From: Paeniroseomonas aquatica
Lineage (GTDB): Bacteria; Pseudomonadota; Alphaproteobacteria; Acetobacterales; Acetobacteraceae
Reading direction: 5' to 3'
NCBI RefSeq assembly: GCF_030409335.1
Contig: NZ_JAUFPN010000038.1
Span: 62,001-126,000 of the forward strand
Length of the DNA: 64,000 nucleotides
Shown one piece after another: positions 18,549 through 26,943 of the stretch. Each line of letters opens with the position of its first letter. Position 1 is the first letter of the stretch. The position numbers and the translations under genes were made by a program. The notes beneath the pieces are model-generated. The model did no database searches, was not told the DNA's origin, and saw only the letters and a list, made by a program, of their open reading frames with translations.

Positions 18549-18585
18549 CTTCCCGCTTCCTTGCCGCGGCGTCCCGTCGCGCCGT

Positions 18586-19728
18586 TCACAACCCGATCTC
18601 CCGCGCGATCAGCTGGCGCTGGATCTGCGAGGTCCCGCCGCCCACCGTGGAATTGCGCGCATCGCGCCAGTAGCGCTGCATGTCGTGGTCATAGGTGTAG
18701 GCATGCCCGCCCAGCACCTGCATCCCGAGCGTGGTCAGCCGCACCAGCATCTCCGACGCATGCAGCTTCGCCATGCTCGCCTCCCGCGCGCAGGGCAGCC
18801 CCTGGTCGTAGCGCCAGGCGGCCAGCGCGGTCAGCCAGCGCGCCGCCTCCACCTCGGTCGCCGCGTCCGCCAGCGCATGGGCAAGCGCCTGGAAGCGCCC
18901 GATCGGCTGGCCGAACTGCTCGCGCTCGCGCGCATAGGCCACCGCATCCTCCAGCGTCGCCAGCGCGCAGCCGAGATTGTAGGCGGCGATGGTGATGCGC
19001 TCGCGCTCCAGGTGGCGGGTGACGTAGCGCCAGCCCTGGTTCGCCTCCCCGATCAGGGCCGAGCCGGGCAGCCGCACCTCGTCGAAGTAGATCTCGTTCA
19101 GCCCGATGATGTGCCGCCCAACCGTGTCGAGCCGGCGCATGGTGATGCCGGGCGCGTCGTTGGGCACCAGCAGCAGCGAGATGCCCTTGTGCTTCGGCGC
19201 GTCCGGATCGGTGCGCGCCACCAGGATGATGTGGTTGTCCCTGGCATGGGCGCCGGTGGAGAACAGCTTCTGCCCGCTCACCACCCAGTCGCCGCCGTCG
19301 CGCCGCGCGCGGGTCCGCAGGGACGCCGCGTCCGAACCCGATTGCGGCTCGGTCAGGCTGAAGGAGAGCTTGGCCTCCCCGCGCGCCACCCGCGGCAGCA
19401 TCGCGCGCCGCATCTCCTCGGACGCGAAGTCGCCGAGGATCGCCGCCCCCCAGGCGATCAGCGCGATGCGCGAGGCGATGTCCATCGACGGGCGGGCGAG
19501 CTCCTCATAGACGATGGCGCAATCCTGCATCGGGCTGCCGAGGCCGCCATGGGCGGCGGGCACCACCATCGCCGGGAAGCCGGCCTCGACCATCGCCGCG
19601 TGCAGCGTCTCGGGGAACTCGCCTTCGCGGTCCCAGCGGCGCACCGCCTCGCGCGGGCAGTGGCGGCGGACGAAGGCGGCCGCACTCTCGCGCAGCAGCC
19701 GCTGCTCCTCGGTGGGGGCGAAATCCAT
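18586..19728 (-). CDS. Acyl-CoA dehydrogenase family protein
   Basis: This 380-residue ACAD has MDFAPTEEQRLLRESAAAFV at the start, FSLTEPQSGSDAASLRTRA and WVVSGQKLFSTGAHARDNH in the middle domain. It ends RDARNSTVGGGTSQIQRQ, again with Gly in place of the usual catalytic Glu. It lies between thiolase-like and DUF35 genes in the same direction; only 3 bases separate it from the DUF35 gene. With the ACAD at 14735 it could form a heteromeric enzyme, but the two are not adjacent. Confidence 0.9.
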   Translation of the reverse strand: MDFAPTEEQRLLRESAAAFVRRHCPREAVRRWDREGEFPETLHAAMVEAGFPAMVVPAAHGGLGSPMQDCAIVYEELARPSMDIASRIALIAWGAAILGDFASEEMRRAMLPRVARGEAKLSFSLTEPQSGSDAASLRTRARRDGGDWVVSGQKLFSTGAHARDNHIILVARTDPDAPKHKGISLLLVPNDAPGITMRRLDTVGRHIIGLNEIYFDEVRLPGSALIGEANQGWRYVTRHLERERITIAAYNLGCALATLEDAVAYAREREQFGQPIGRFQALAHALADAATEVEAARWLTALAAWRYDQGLPCAREASMAKLHASEMLVRLTTLGMQVLGGHAYTYDHDMQRYWRDARNSTVGGGTSQIQRQLIAREIGL

Positions 19729-19731
19729 CGC

Positions 19732-20148
19732 TCAGCCCCGGCCGCCGGCGCGGCGGAACTGCGGCACGGCGGCGCCCTCGCCGCGATCCTCGAAGCAGAC
19801 CGCGACGGCATCGCCGATCGCCGTGTCGAGCGCATCATCGCCGAGGATGTTGGCCATCATGCGCGGGCCTTCCTCAAGGTCGATCAGCGCCACCACATAG
19901 GGCACGCGCGGGGCGAAGGCGGCAAGCGGCGCGCGGCGGATGATCGTGAAGCTGTGCACCGTGCCGCGGCCCGTGGCCTCGACCCAGCGCAGGGCGGCGG
20001 ACCAGCAGGCGGGGCACAAATGGCGCGGCATGAAATGCGTCTGGCCGCAGGCATCGCAGCGGCGGATCAGCAGCCGCCCCTCCCGCGCGCCCTGCCAGTA
20101 GGGGGCGGAATCGGCGTTGACGACGGGGCTCGGCAGCGTTTCGGTCAT
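19732..20148 (-). CDS. DUF35 OB-fold zinc-ribbon protein (aldolase/thiolase partner)
   Basis: This 138-residue protein has a rubredoxin-like zinc ribbon (CDACGQTHFMPRHLCPAC) followed by an OB-fold (GRGTVHSFTIIRRAPLAAF, VPYVVALIDLEEGPRMMANI). DUF35 proteins bind acyl-CoA and act as an obligate partner of thiolase-like enzymes, as with ChsH2-Ltp2. The thiolase-like gene of this operon is one gene downstream, separated by an ACAD. Confidence 0.9.
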   Translation of the reverse strand: MTETLPSPVVNADSAPYWQGAREGRLLIRRCDACGQTHFMPRHLCPACWSAALRWVEATGRGTVHSFTIIRRAPLAAFAPRVPYVVALIDLEEGPRMMANILGDDALDTAIGDAVAVCFEDRGEGAAVPQFRRAGGRG

Positions 20149-20169
20149 GCTCTCGGGTTCCTGTCGGGC

Positions 20170-20982
20170 TCAGCGGCGCGCCGCGGCGGCGGCGGCCGGG
20201 AAATCGGCGGGCCGGCGGTCGAGCATCGCCGCCAGCCCCTCGCGGAACTCGGGGTTGGACATGGCCAGCGCCTGGCCCAGCCCCTCATAGGCGAACATCT
20301 CGTCGAGGCTGCTCTCGAAGCTGCGCGCCATCAGGATCTTGGCGAGGCCCATCACCTCCGCCGGACCGGAAGCGAGGCGCTGCGCCTCGGCGAGTCCCGC
20401 CGCGTCGAGTTCGGCATCGGGCACCACGCGGCCGACCAGGCCGATCGCCAGCGCCTCGGCCGCCGTCAGGCTGCCGCCGCCGAACAGGAAATCCTTGGCG
20501 CGCGCCATGCCGATCAGCCGCGGCAGCGTGTACATCATGCCGATGTCGGGAATCGCGCCGAGGCGGAAGAAGCCGGCCATGAACACCGCGCCCTCGGCGG
20601 CGATCAGCCGGTCGCCGGTGAGCGCGAGGCCCATCCCGCCACCCACCGCATGGCCGTTGACGCCGATCACCACCGGCTTCTCGAGCGTCATCAGCGGCAC
20701 CAGCCAGCGGCCGAGGCGGCGGAAGCGGCGATGCACCGGCCAGGGAGCGCTGGCCTCGCGCAGCATCCGCAGGTCGCCGCCGGCGCAGAAGCTCGGCCCC
20801 GCGCCGGTGAGATAGACCGCGCGCACGGCGGGGTCGGCTTCGGCTTCCTCGACCGCGGCGCCGAGCGCGACGCGCATCGGCTCGTCGAGCCCGTTGCGGT
20901 TCTTCGGATTGTCGAGCCGCAGCACCAGCACCGCGCCCTCGCGCCGCCGCCTGACCAGCTCCCCGGCCGGATCGGTGCTCAT
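20170..20982 (-). CDS. Enoyl-CoA hydratase/isomerase family protein
   Basis: This 270-residue crotonase-fold protein has the oxyanion-hole segments GAGPSFCAGGDLRML and VNGHAVGGGMGLALTGDRLIAAEGAVF. The second catalytic region reads FRLGAIPDIGMMYTLPRLIG, where the usual Glu residues are not evident, so isomerase or hydrolase chemistry is possible. The start at 20982 is set by GGGAGGG upstream. It stands between the DUF35 and dienoyl-CoA-reductase-like genes. Confidence 0.87.
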   Translation of the reverse strand: MSTDPAGELVRRRREGAVLVLRLDNPKNRNGLDEPMRVALGAAVEEAEADPAVRAVYLTGAGPSFCAGGDLRMLREASAPWPVHRRFRRLGRWLVPLMTLEKPVVIGVNGHAVGGGMGLALTGDRLIAAEGAVFMAGFFRLGAIPDIGMMYTLPRLIGMARAKDFLFGGGSLTAAEALAIGLVGRVVPDAELDAAGLAEAQRLASGPAEVMGLAKILMARSFESSLDEMFAYEGLGQALAMSNPEFREGLAAMLDRRPADFPAAAAAARR

Positions 20983-21004
20983 GGCCTTGCCCTCCCTGTC
21001 CGCG

Positions 21005-21799
21005 TTACGCCGCGACATGCTTCAGCCAGCGCCCGCCATCGACGACGAGGTTCTCCCCGGTCACATAGGCGGCGAGCGGCGAGGCGAGGAACACCGCGGC
21101 ATGGGCGACATCCTCGGTCCGCCCGAAGCGGCCGAGCGCGGTGCGCCGGCGCTCCAGCTCCGCCACCCCGCGGTCCTCGTAGAGCCGGCGCACCCCTTCG
21201 GTGTCGGCGATCGGCCCGGGCGAGATGGTGTTGCTGCGGATGCCGTCCGGCCCCCATTCCACCGCCAGGCTGCGGCTGAGCGAGAGGATGCCCGCCTTGG
21301 CCGCCGCTGCATGGGCCGCCCCCGGCCAGCCCGACAGCGCGTTCATGGTGATGATGCTGATGATCCGCCCGCCGCCGCGCGACGCCTTGAGAGCGGCATA
21401 GGCGGCGCGGCAGCAATGGAAGGTGCCGTTGAGGTCGATGTCCACCACCGTCTTCCAGCCATTGGCCGACAGGCCGGCGGTGGGGCAGAAGAAGTTGCCG
21501 GCGGCGTTGTTCACCAGGATGTCGAGCGCGCCGAAGCGTTCGACCGTGCGCGTCACCGCCTCGTGCACCTGCTCGTAGGAGCGCACATCAGCCTGGAAGG
21601 CGGCGACCTCCGCGCCCTCGGCGGCGAGGCGCGCCGCCGCGGCATCGAGCGTCGCCTGCCTGCGGCTGGCGATCACCACCCGCGCGCCGAGCCGGGCATA
21701 GGCGGAGGCGATGGCGAAGCCGATGCCGCTGCCGCCGCCGGTGACGAAGGCCACCTGGTCGGCGAGCAGCCCGGGCGCGAAGGCGGTGCCGGCGAGCAT
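21005..21799 (-). CDS. SDR family 2,4-dienoyl-CoA reductase-like protein (peroxisomal DECR2 type)
   Basis: This 264-residue Rossmann protein has the NADP-binding TGGGSGIG, NNAAGNF and a proline-rich turn SPGPIADTEG. The usual SDR Tyr-x3-Lys is not there: the segment reads GAAHAAAAKAG with Ala at the Tyr position. The string LAVEWGPDGIRSN(T)ISPGPI and this missing Tyr match peroxisomal-type 2,4-dienoyl-CoA reductases. It would reduce a dienoyl-CoA formed from unsaturated substrates. The start at 21799 removes a long Pro/Arg-rich shadow extension; it is one base from the next gene. Confidence 0.8.
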   Translation of the reverse strand: MLAGTAFAPGLLADQVAFVTGGGSGIGFAIASAYARLGARVVIASRRQATLDAAAARLAAEGAEVAAFQADVRSYEQVHEAVTRTVERFGALDILVNNAAGNFFCPTAGLSANGWKTVVDIDLNGTFHCCRAAYAALKASRGGGRIISIITMNALSGWPGAAHAAAAKAGILSLSRSLAVEWGPDGIRSNTISPGPIADTEGVRRLYEDRGVAELERRRTALGRFGRTEDVAHAAVFLASPLAAYVTGENLVVDGGRWLKHVAA

Positions 21800-21800
21800 G

Positions 21801-22577
21801 TCAGGATCCCTTGCGCGGCGCGGATTGCCGCCGGCGGGCGGCGGCCAGCGCGGCGCGGTGCGAGGCGGTGGTGGTGGCGAGGGCGAAGGCGTCCGCCTCA
21901 TGCGCCAGCGCATTGTCGAGGCCCTGGCCCCAGCGCTGGCGGCACAGCGACTTGGTCAGCGCCAGCGCCTCGCGCGGCAGCGCCGCGACCTCCTGCGCCA
22001 GCGCCAGCGCCGCGGCGTCGAAGCCGGCCACCGGCGCCACCCGCCGCGTCAGGCCGAGCCGCCGCGCCTCCTCGGCCGGCAGGGTGCCGCCGGTCAGCAG
22101 CAGGTCGAGCGCGACCGCGCCGCCGAGGCGCGCCTGCAGCAGGAAGGCGGCGCCGCCATCGGGCACGATGCCCAGATGCACGAAGGGAAAGCCGAGCCGC
22201 GCATCCTCGGCGAGTAGCAGGATGTCGGCGGCGAGCGCGAGCGAGGCGCCGCCGCCGAAGGCCGCGCCCTGCACCGCCGCGACCACGACCTTGTCCATGC
22301 GGATCAGCGCGAGGTGCTGCGCCTGCGCGAGCAGGATGCGCTCGCGCCAGGCGAAGGGATCCTCGGGCATGTCGTCGAGATCGGCGCCGGCGCAGAAGGC
22401 GCGGCCCTCCCCGCGCAGCAGCAGCACGGCGATGCCGGGGTCGGCGGCGACCTCGCGCAGCCGCGCGGCGATGGCGTGGCGCATCGCCGCGGAGAGCGCG
22501 TTGAGCCGGTCGGGCCGGCACAGCCGCAGCACCGCCACGGCGCCGTCGCGTTCGAGCACGACACCCTCCGCGCTCAT
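21801..22577 (-). CDS. Enoyl-CoA hydratase/isomerase family protein
   Basis: This 258-residue crotonase has LRGEGRAFCAGADLDDM and VQGAAFGGGASLALAADILL (oxyanion hole) and GFPFVHLGIVPDGGAAFLL, in which Asp rather than Glu occupies the isomerase-type position, as in PaaG/ECI-like proteins. The start at 22577 follows GGAGGCGG. It is the first gene of the - strand operon that runs down to 14.7 kb, and its promoter should lie in the divergent region 22578-23017. Confidence 0.87.
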   Translation of the reverse strand: MSAEGVVLERDGAVAVLRLCRPDRLNALSAAMRHAIAARLREVAADPGIAVLLLRGEGRAFCAGADLDDMPEDPFAWRERILLAQAQHLALIRMDKVVVAAVQGAAFGGGASLALAADILLLAEDARLGFPFVHLGIVPDGGAAFLLQARLGGAVALDLLLTGGTLPAEEARRLGLTRRVAPVAGFDAAALALAQEVAALPREALALTKSLCRQRWGQGLDNALAHEADAFALATTTASHRAALAAARRRQSAPRKGS

Positions 22578-22755
22578 GGCGCGCCGCCTCCATCGCGCTG
22601 ATCTTGGCGCATGGCTGTTCCTCCCGCGGTGCAGGACGTCGCCGTCGCGGCGCGCGCCATGCCTCCGGGGATGAACGCAGCAATGCATGTGCCAGCGGCG
22701 CTGGCCGCCGCATCCGGGCCATCGCATGCCTTCGCGCCTCCCGCATTGTCGGCGT

Positions 22756-22824
22756 CGCGGACATGATGTCCGCGCCGCGCGCAGCGCGCCATCGCGCCCC
22801 GGGGGTTGCGCGCGCGATGGCGCG
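22756..22824. promoter_or_regulatory. Divergent intergenic region with two perfect palindromes
   Basis: Between the divergent beta-oxidation operons (22578-23017, no gene seen) lie two symmetric sites. CGCGGACATGATGTCCGCG at 22756-22774 has 9-bp arms around one central base. Perfect 13-bp arms CGCGCCATCGCGC at 22785-22797 and their complement at 22812-22824 are spaced by 14 bases. One shared regulator acting on both operons is the simplest reading; the second could also be an RNA hairpin. Confidence 0.5.
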
Positions 22825-23017
22825 GCGTGATACTGCCGCGCCGTCGCATCGATGCCGCGAGGACGCTGGCACGCCGCGCGCAAGGCACGCCGCGCAAGAC
22901 GGGCCGCGCGCATGGCGCCGGGGGCGATGGCAGGCCGGCGCCGCCCGGGCGGGACGGGATGCGGCGTGCGGGGCGGCGGTCCGGCACGCGGACTGGAACA
23001 ATGAGCGGAGGAACTCC

Positions 23018-24235
23018 ATGGATTTGACGCTGACCCCGAAACACCGCGCGCTGCGCGACGAGGTCGATGCCTTCATCGCCGCGCATCGCGACGCCGCACC
23101 GCGCCCGGGCGGCGGGCGCAAGCGGCCCGACCGCAAGGCGCTGGACTGGCAGGCGCTGCTGCTCGAGCACGGCTATTTCGCGCGCACCATCCCGCGCGAA
23201 TACGGCGGCTTCGGCGCGCCGCACGACGTCATCGAACTGGCGATCATCGCCGATGCCTTCAGCCGCGCCGGCATCTCGCCAGGCATCCACAACCAGGGCA
23301 TCAGCATGCTGGTGCCGACGCTGCTCGAGGTCGGCACCGAGGAGCAGAAGCGGCGCTGGATCGGTCCGACCATCCGCGGCGAGGTCATCTGGTGCCAGGG
23401 CTATTCGGAGCCCGGCTCGGGCTCCGACCTCGCCGCCGCGCAGACCCGCGCCGCGGTCGAGGACGGGCATTTCGTCATCAACGGCCAGAAGATCTGGACC
23501 AGCTCGGCGCATTTCGCCGACATGATGTTCCTGCTCTGCCGCACCGAGCCCGACAAGTCGAAGCATGCCGGCCTGTCCTACCTGCTGCTGCCGATGAACA
23601 CGCCGGGGATCGAGGTGCGCCCGCTGCGGACCATGACCGGCCGCGCCGAGTTCAACGAGACCTTCTTCACCGACGTGCGCGTGCCGGTGGACCAGATCGT
23701 CATGGGCCGCGGCGACGGCTGGCACGTCGCCAACGTCACGCTCAAGTATGAGCGGATGCTGCTCGGCGATCCCAACAAGCTGCAGCAGCGGCTCGAGGCG
23801 ATCCGCCGCATGATGGAGCAGCCGGGCGCCGACGGCGCGCGCCTGCTCGACCGCGCGGAATGGCGCGACCGCCTGCTGCGCCTACAGGGCGAGGTGATCG
23901 CGGCGCGCAACCACAACATGCGCCTGCTGACGGAAACCGCCGAAGGGGTGGATTCGGGCCTCGGGCGCTTCATCGTGAAGTATCACGGCACCATGCTCGG
24001 GCACCGGCTCGCCTCGCTGGCACTCGACGTCATGGGCAGCACCGGCCTGCTCTACGAACCGCAGGGCGAAGTGGCCGAGGACGATCCCGCCACCACCTGG
24101 CAGATCGACTACATGTACGACATCGGCCTCATCATCGGCGGCGGGTCGTCGAACATCCAGAAGAACATCATCGGCGAGCGCGGCCTCGGCCTGCCGCGCG
24201 AGCCCAAGGCGGCGGTGCCGGCGGGGAGGAACTGA
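23018..24235 (+). CDS. Acyl-CoA dehydrogenase, first of a tandem pair
   Basis: This 405-residue ACAD begins MDLTLTPKHRALRDEVDAFI after a GGAGGAA site. It has the flavin-domain motifs CQGYSEPGSGSDLAAAQTRA and FVINGQKIWTSSAHFAD. Its C terminus reads IGLIIGGGSSNIQKNIIGERGLGLPRE, with Gly at the usual Glu position. Length and the short partner directly after it (one base apart) resemble the alpha2beta2 ACADs of steroid side-chain degradation (FadE28-FadE29/ChsE type). Confidence 0.9.
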   Translation: MDLTLTPKHRALRDEVDAFIAAHRDAAPRPGGGRKRPDRKALDWQALLLEHGYFARTIPREYGGFGAPHDVIELAIIADAFSRAGISPGIHNQGISMLVPTLLEVGTEEQKRRWIGPTIRGEVIWCQGYSEPGSGSDLAAAQTRAAVEDGHFVINGQKIWTSSAHFADMMFLLCRTEPDKSKHAGLSYLLLPMNTPGIEVRPLRTMTGRAEFNETFFTDVRVPVDQIVMGRGDGWHVANVTLKYERMLLGDPNKLQQRLEAIRRMMEQPGADGARLLDRAEWRDRLLRLQGEVIAARNHNMRLLTETAEGVDSGLGRFIVKYHGTMLGHRLASLALDVMGSTGLLYEPQGEVAEDDPATTWQIDYMYDIGLIIGGGSSNIQKNIIGERGLGLPREPKAAVPAGRN

Positions 24236-24236
24236 G

Positions 24237-25334
24237 ATGCGGTTCGGATTGACGGAAGACCAGGGACTGTTCGGCCGCTCGCTGCGCGGCTTCCTCGCCG
24301 ACCGGCTGCCGCTCGACGCGCTGCGCCGCCTCGCCGAGCCCGGCACCGGCTTCGATGCCGAGCTGTGGCGCGGCCTCGGCGAGCTCGGCCTGCACGGGCT
24401 GCTGGTGCCCGAGGAGCATGGCGGGGCCGGGCTCGGCATGCTCGACGCCGCGCTGGCGGCCGAGGCGCTCGGCTACCACGCCGCGCCCGCGCCCTTCGCG
24501 GCGGCGCTGGTGATGGCCGTGCAGGCCTTCCGCAGCGCCGGCGACGCCGAGCAGCAGCGCCAGTGGCTGCCGCGCATCGCCGCGGGGCAGGCGCGCATCG
24601 GCCTCGGCTTCGCGGGGCTGGCGGGGCAGACCGGCCGGGCGGCGCTGCGCCTTGAGGGCGGGCGCCTGTCCGGCGCGCTGGACGGGCTGATGGATGGCGG
24701 CGACGCCACCCATTTCCTCGCCTACCTGCCCGATGGCCGCGCCGCGCTGATCGAGGCCGGCGCCCCGGGCGTCACCGCCACGCTGCGGCGGAGCGTGGAC
24801 CGCACCCGCGCGCTGGTGGACCTCGACCTCGCCGGGGCGGCGCCGGTGGCGCTGCTGCAATCCTCGAACGATCCGCTCGCCGCGGCGCGGCGGGTGCGCG
24901 ACGCGGGGCGGGTGGTGCTGGCAGCCGACACGCTCGGCGCCGCGCAGAACATGCTCGACCGCGCCGTGGCCTATGCCAATGAGCGGGTGCAATTCGGCCG
25001 CGTCATCGGCAGCTTCCAGGGCGTGAAGTACATGTGCGCCGACATGGCGACCATGCTCGAGCCGTGCCGCGCCATGGTGTGGTATGCCGCCTACGCGCAG
25101 GACGCGGTGCCGGAGGAAGCCGCTATGGCCGCCTCCCACGCCAAGGCCCATCTGGCCGAGGTCGGGCGCGAGGTCGCGCGGCTGGCGACCGAGGTGCATG
25201 GCGGCATGGGTTTCACCGACCTGCTCGGGCTGCACTACCAGTTCAAGCGCATCACTTTCGACCGGCAGGCCCTCGGGGGGCCCGAGCGCTGCCGGCACGA
25301 CGCGGCGGTGGCGCAGGGCTGGATCGCCGCCTGA
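24237..25334 (+). CDS. Acyl-CoA dehydrogenase, second of a tandem pair
   Basis: This 365-residue ACAD starts MRFGLTEDQGLFGRSLRGFLADR and carries LVPEEHGGAGLGMLDAALAAEALGYHAAPAP. The middle domain is poorly conserved: the TEP/SGSD substrate loop is missing (GFAGLAGQTGRAAL instead). The C terminus keeps YANERVQFGRVIGSFQGVKYMCADM and EVHGGMGFTDLLGLHYQFKR. It is likely the non-FAD-contacting or regulatory partner of the ACAD one base upstream. Confidence 0.87.
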   Translation: MRFGLTEDQGLFGRSLRGFLADRLPLDALRRLAEPGTGFDAELWRGLGELGLHGLLVPEEHGGAGLGMLDAALAAEALGYHAAPAPFAAALVMAVQAFRSAGDAEQQRQWLPRIAAGQARIGLGFAGLAGQTGRAALRLEGGRLSGALDGLMDGGDATHFLAYLPDGRAALIEAGAPGVTATLRRSVDRTRALVDLDLAGAAPVALLQSSNDPLAAARRVRDAGRVVLAADTLGAAQNMLDRAVAYANERVQFGRVIGSFQGVKYMCADMATMLEPCRAMVWYAAYAQDAVPEEAAMAASHAKAHLAEVGREVARLATEVHGGMGFTDLLGLHYQFKRITFDRQALGGPERCRHDAAVAQGWIAA

Positions 25335-25369
25335 GCCTGCATTTCCGCGAAGATTGAAGGAGGATAGCC

Positions 25370-26518
25370 ATGTCATTGTGCGAAAAGGGCGCGATCACCG
25401 GGGTGGGCGAAACCGCCTATTCCCGGGAATCGGGCCGCAGCGTGCTGTCACTGCAGCTCGAGGCCTCGCTGAAGGCGATCGAGGATGCCGGTCTCAAGCC
25501 GACCGACATCGACGGCCTGATCCCCTATTCCACGGGGGTCGTCGCCGAGGATTTCATCACCAATCTCGGCCTGCCCGACCTGCGTTTCTCGGCGACGACG
25601 CCGCTCGGCGGGGCAAGCTGCGTCGCCGCGGTGCAATGCGCCATCGCCGCGATCGCCGCGGGCATCTGCAACCATGTGCTGATCCCGGTCGGGCGCAACG
25701 GCGCCTCGCAGGGGCGCATCGGGACGCGGGTGCAGCACATGCCGCAGTTCCGCCTGGTCGGCGAGTTCGAGATGCCGCTCGGCGCCATCGCGCCGGCGCA
25801 GCTCTACGCGCCGATGGCGCGCCGGCACATGGAGCTCTACGGCACCACCAGCCGCCAGCTCGGCGAGATCGCGGTCTCAACGCGCGCCAACGCCATTCTC
25901 AACGGCAACGCCGTCATGACGAAGCCGATGTCGATCGAGGACCACCAGGCCTCGCGCATGATCTCCGACCCCTTCCGGCTGTTCGACTGCAGCCTCGAGA
26001 GCGACGGCTCCTGCGCCATTGTTGTCAGCGGCGCCGAGCGCGCACGCGACCTGCGCAAGCCGCCGGTGATGGTGATGGGCATCGCCGAAGGCCATCCGGA
26101 CTCTCCCAGCGTCATCACCCAGCGCCCGGATATGACGCGCCTAGGCATCGCCAAGGCGGCGCCGCGCGCCTTCGAGATGGCCGGCGTCAAGCACGACGAC
26201 ATCGACGTGGCCGAGATCTACGACTGCTTCACCTACATCGTGATGTGCCAGCTCGAGGATCTGGGCTTCTGCAAGAAGGGCGAGGGCGGCCCCTTCGTCG
26301 AGAGCGGCGCGATCCGCCTCGGCGGCAAGCTGCCGGTCAACACCCATGGCGGCCTGCTCAGCCAGGCGCACATGGTGGGCATGAACCACATCGCGGAGCT
26401 GGTGCGCCAGCTGCGCGGAGAGGCCGGCAAGGCCCAGGTGCGCGACGCCGAGATCGGCCTCGTCACCGGCTATGGCGACATGGGCGACGGCTCCGTCGCC
26501 ATCATGAGGAGGGGATGA
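25370..26518 (+). CDS. Thiolase-like protein (Ltp2/SCP-x type), nucleophile cysteine absent
   Basis: This 382-residue protein is a paralogue of the one at 17370 (AITGVGETAYSRESGRS; VAEIYDCFTYIVMCQLEDLGFC; LPVNTHGGLLSQAHMVGMNH). The first active-site Cys position reads TTPLGGASCVAA, so the canonical nucleophile is replaced. The Tyr-Asp-Cys-Phe and His-Gly-Gly motifs are kept. It ends inside AGGAGGGGATGATG, where its stop codon touches the DUF35 start. This favours a co-translated thiolase-like/DUF35 aldolase complex. Confidence 0.86.
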   Translation: MSLCEKGAITGVGETAYSRESGRSVLSLQLEASLKAIEDAGLKPTDIDGLIPYSTGVVAEDFITNLGLPDLRFSATTPLGGASCVAAVQCAIAAIAAGICNHVLIPVGRNGASQGRIGTRVQHMPQFRLVGEFEMPLGAIAPAQLYAPMARRHMELYGTTSRQLGEIAVSTRANAILNGNAVMTKPMSIEDHQASRMISDPFRLFDCSLESDGSCAIVVSGAERARDLRKPPVMVMGIAEGHPDSPSVITQRPDMTRLGIAKAAPRAFEMAGVKHDDIDVAEIYDCFTYIVMCQLEDLGFCKKGEGGPFVESGAIRLGGKLPVNTHGGLLSQAHMVGMNHIAELVRQLRGEAGKAQVRDAEIGLVTGYGDMGDGSVAIMRRG

Positions 26519-26943
26519 TGAGCGCGACCGGAACCTACAACAAGCTCGTCCCCGAGCCGACGCCGCACAGCGCGCCCTATTGGGAAGGGCTGAACCGGCG
26601 CAAGCTGCTGCTGCAGAAGTGCTGCGGCTGCGGCAGGATCCGCCACTATCCGCAGCCCATGTGCCCGTCCTGCCATTCGACGGAGGTGGAATGGGTCGAG
26701 GCCAGCGGCCGCGGCGTGATCCATAGCTGGACCATCACCCACCACGCCTTCCATCCCGGCGTGCGCGACGACCTGCCTTATACCCTCGCCACGGTGGATC
26801 TCGACGAAGGCGTGCGGATGCTCGCGCAGCTGCGCGCGGTGCCGGCCGAGAAGCTGCGGATCGGCCTGCCCGTGCGCGTGGATTACGAGACGGTGAAGGA
26901 CGGCCTCACCCTGCCCTACCTTGTCCCGGGAGAGCCGGCATGA
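26518..26943 (+). CDS. DUF35 OB-fold zinc-ribbon protein
   Basis: This 141-residue protein has a four-Cys ribbon (CCGCGRIRHYPQPMCPSC) and an OB-fold (GRGVIHSWTITHHAFHPG; LPYTLATVDLDEGVRMLAQL). It is a paralogue of the protein at 19732 and the natural partner of the thiolase-like protein upstream. Of the two ATGs (26515 and 26518), the second has better spacing from AGGAGGGG. Its end overlaps the hydratase gene by 4 bases. Confidence 0.9.
   Translation: MSATGTYNKLVPEPTPHSAPYWEGLNRRKLLLQKCCGCGRIRHYPQPMCPSCHSTEVEWVEASGRGVIHSWTITHHAFHPGVRDDLPYTLATVDLDEGVRMLAQLRAVPAEKLRIGLPVRVDYETVKDGLTLPYLVPGEPA

Noticed and set aside
18400-21279. Very long + strand open frame (959 codons) through the ACAD-DUF35-hydratase region
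   Set aside because: No motif of any family and His/Arg-rich composition; it is the shadow of five convincing - strand genes.
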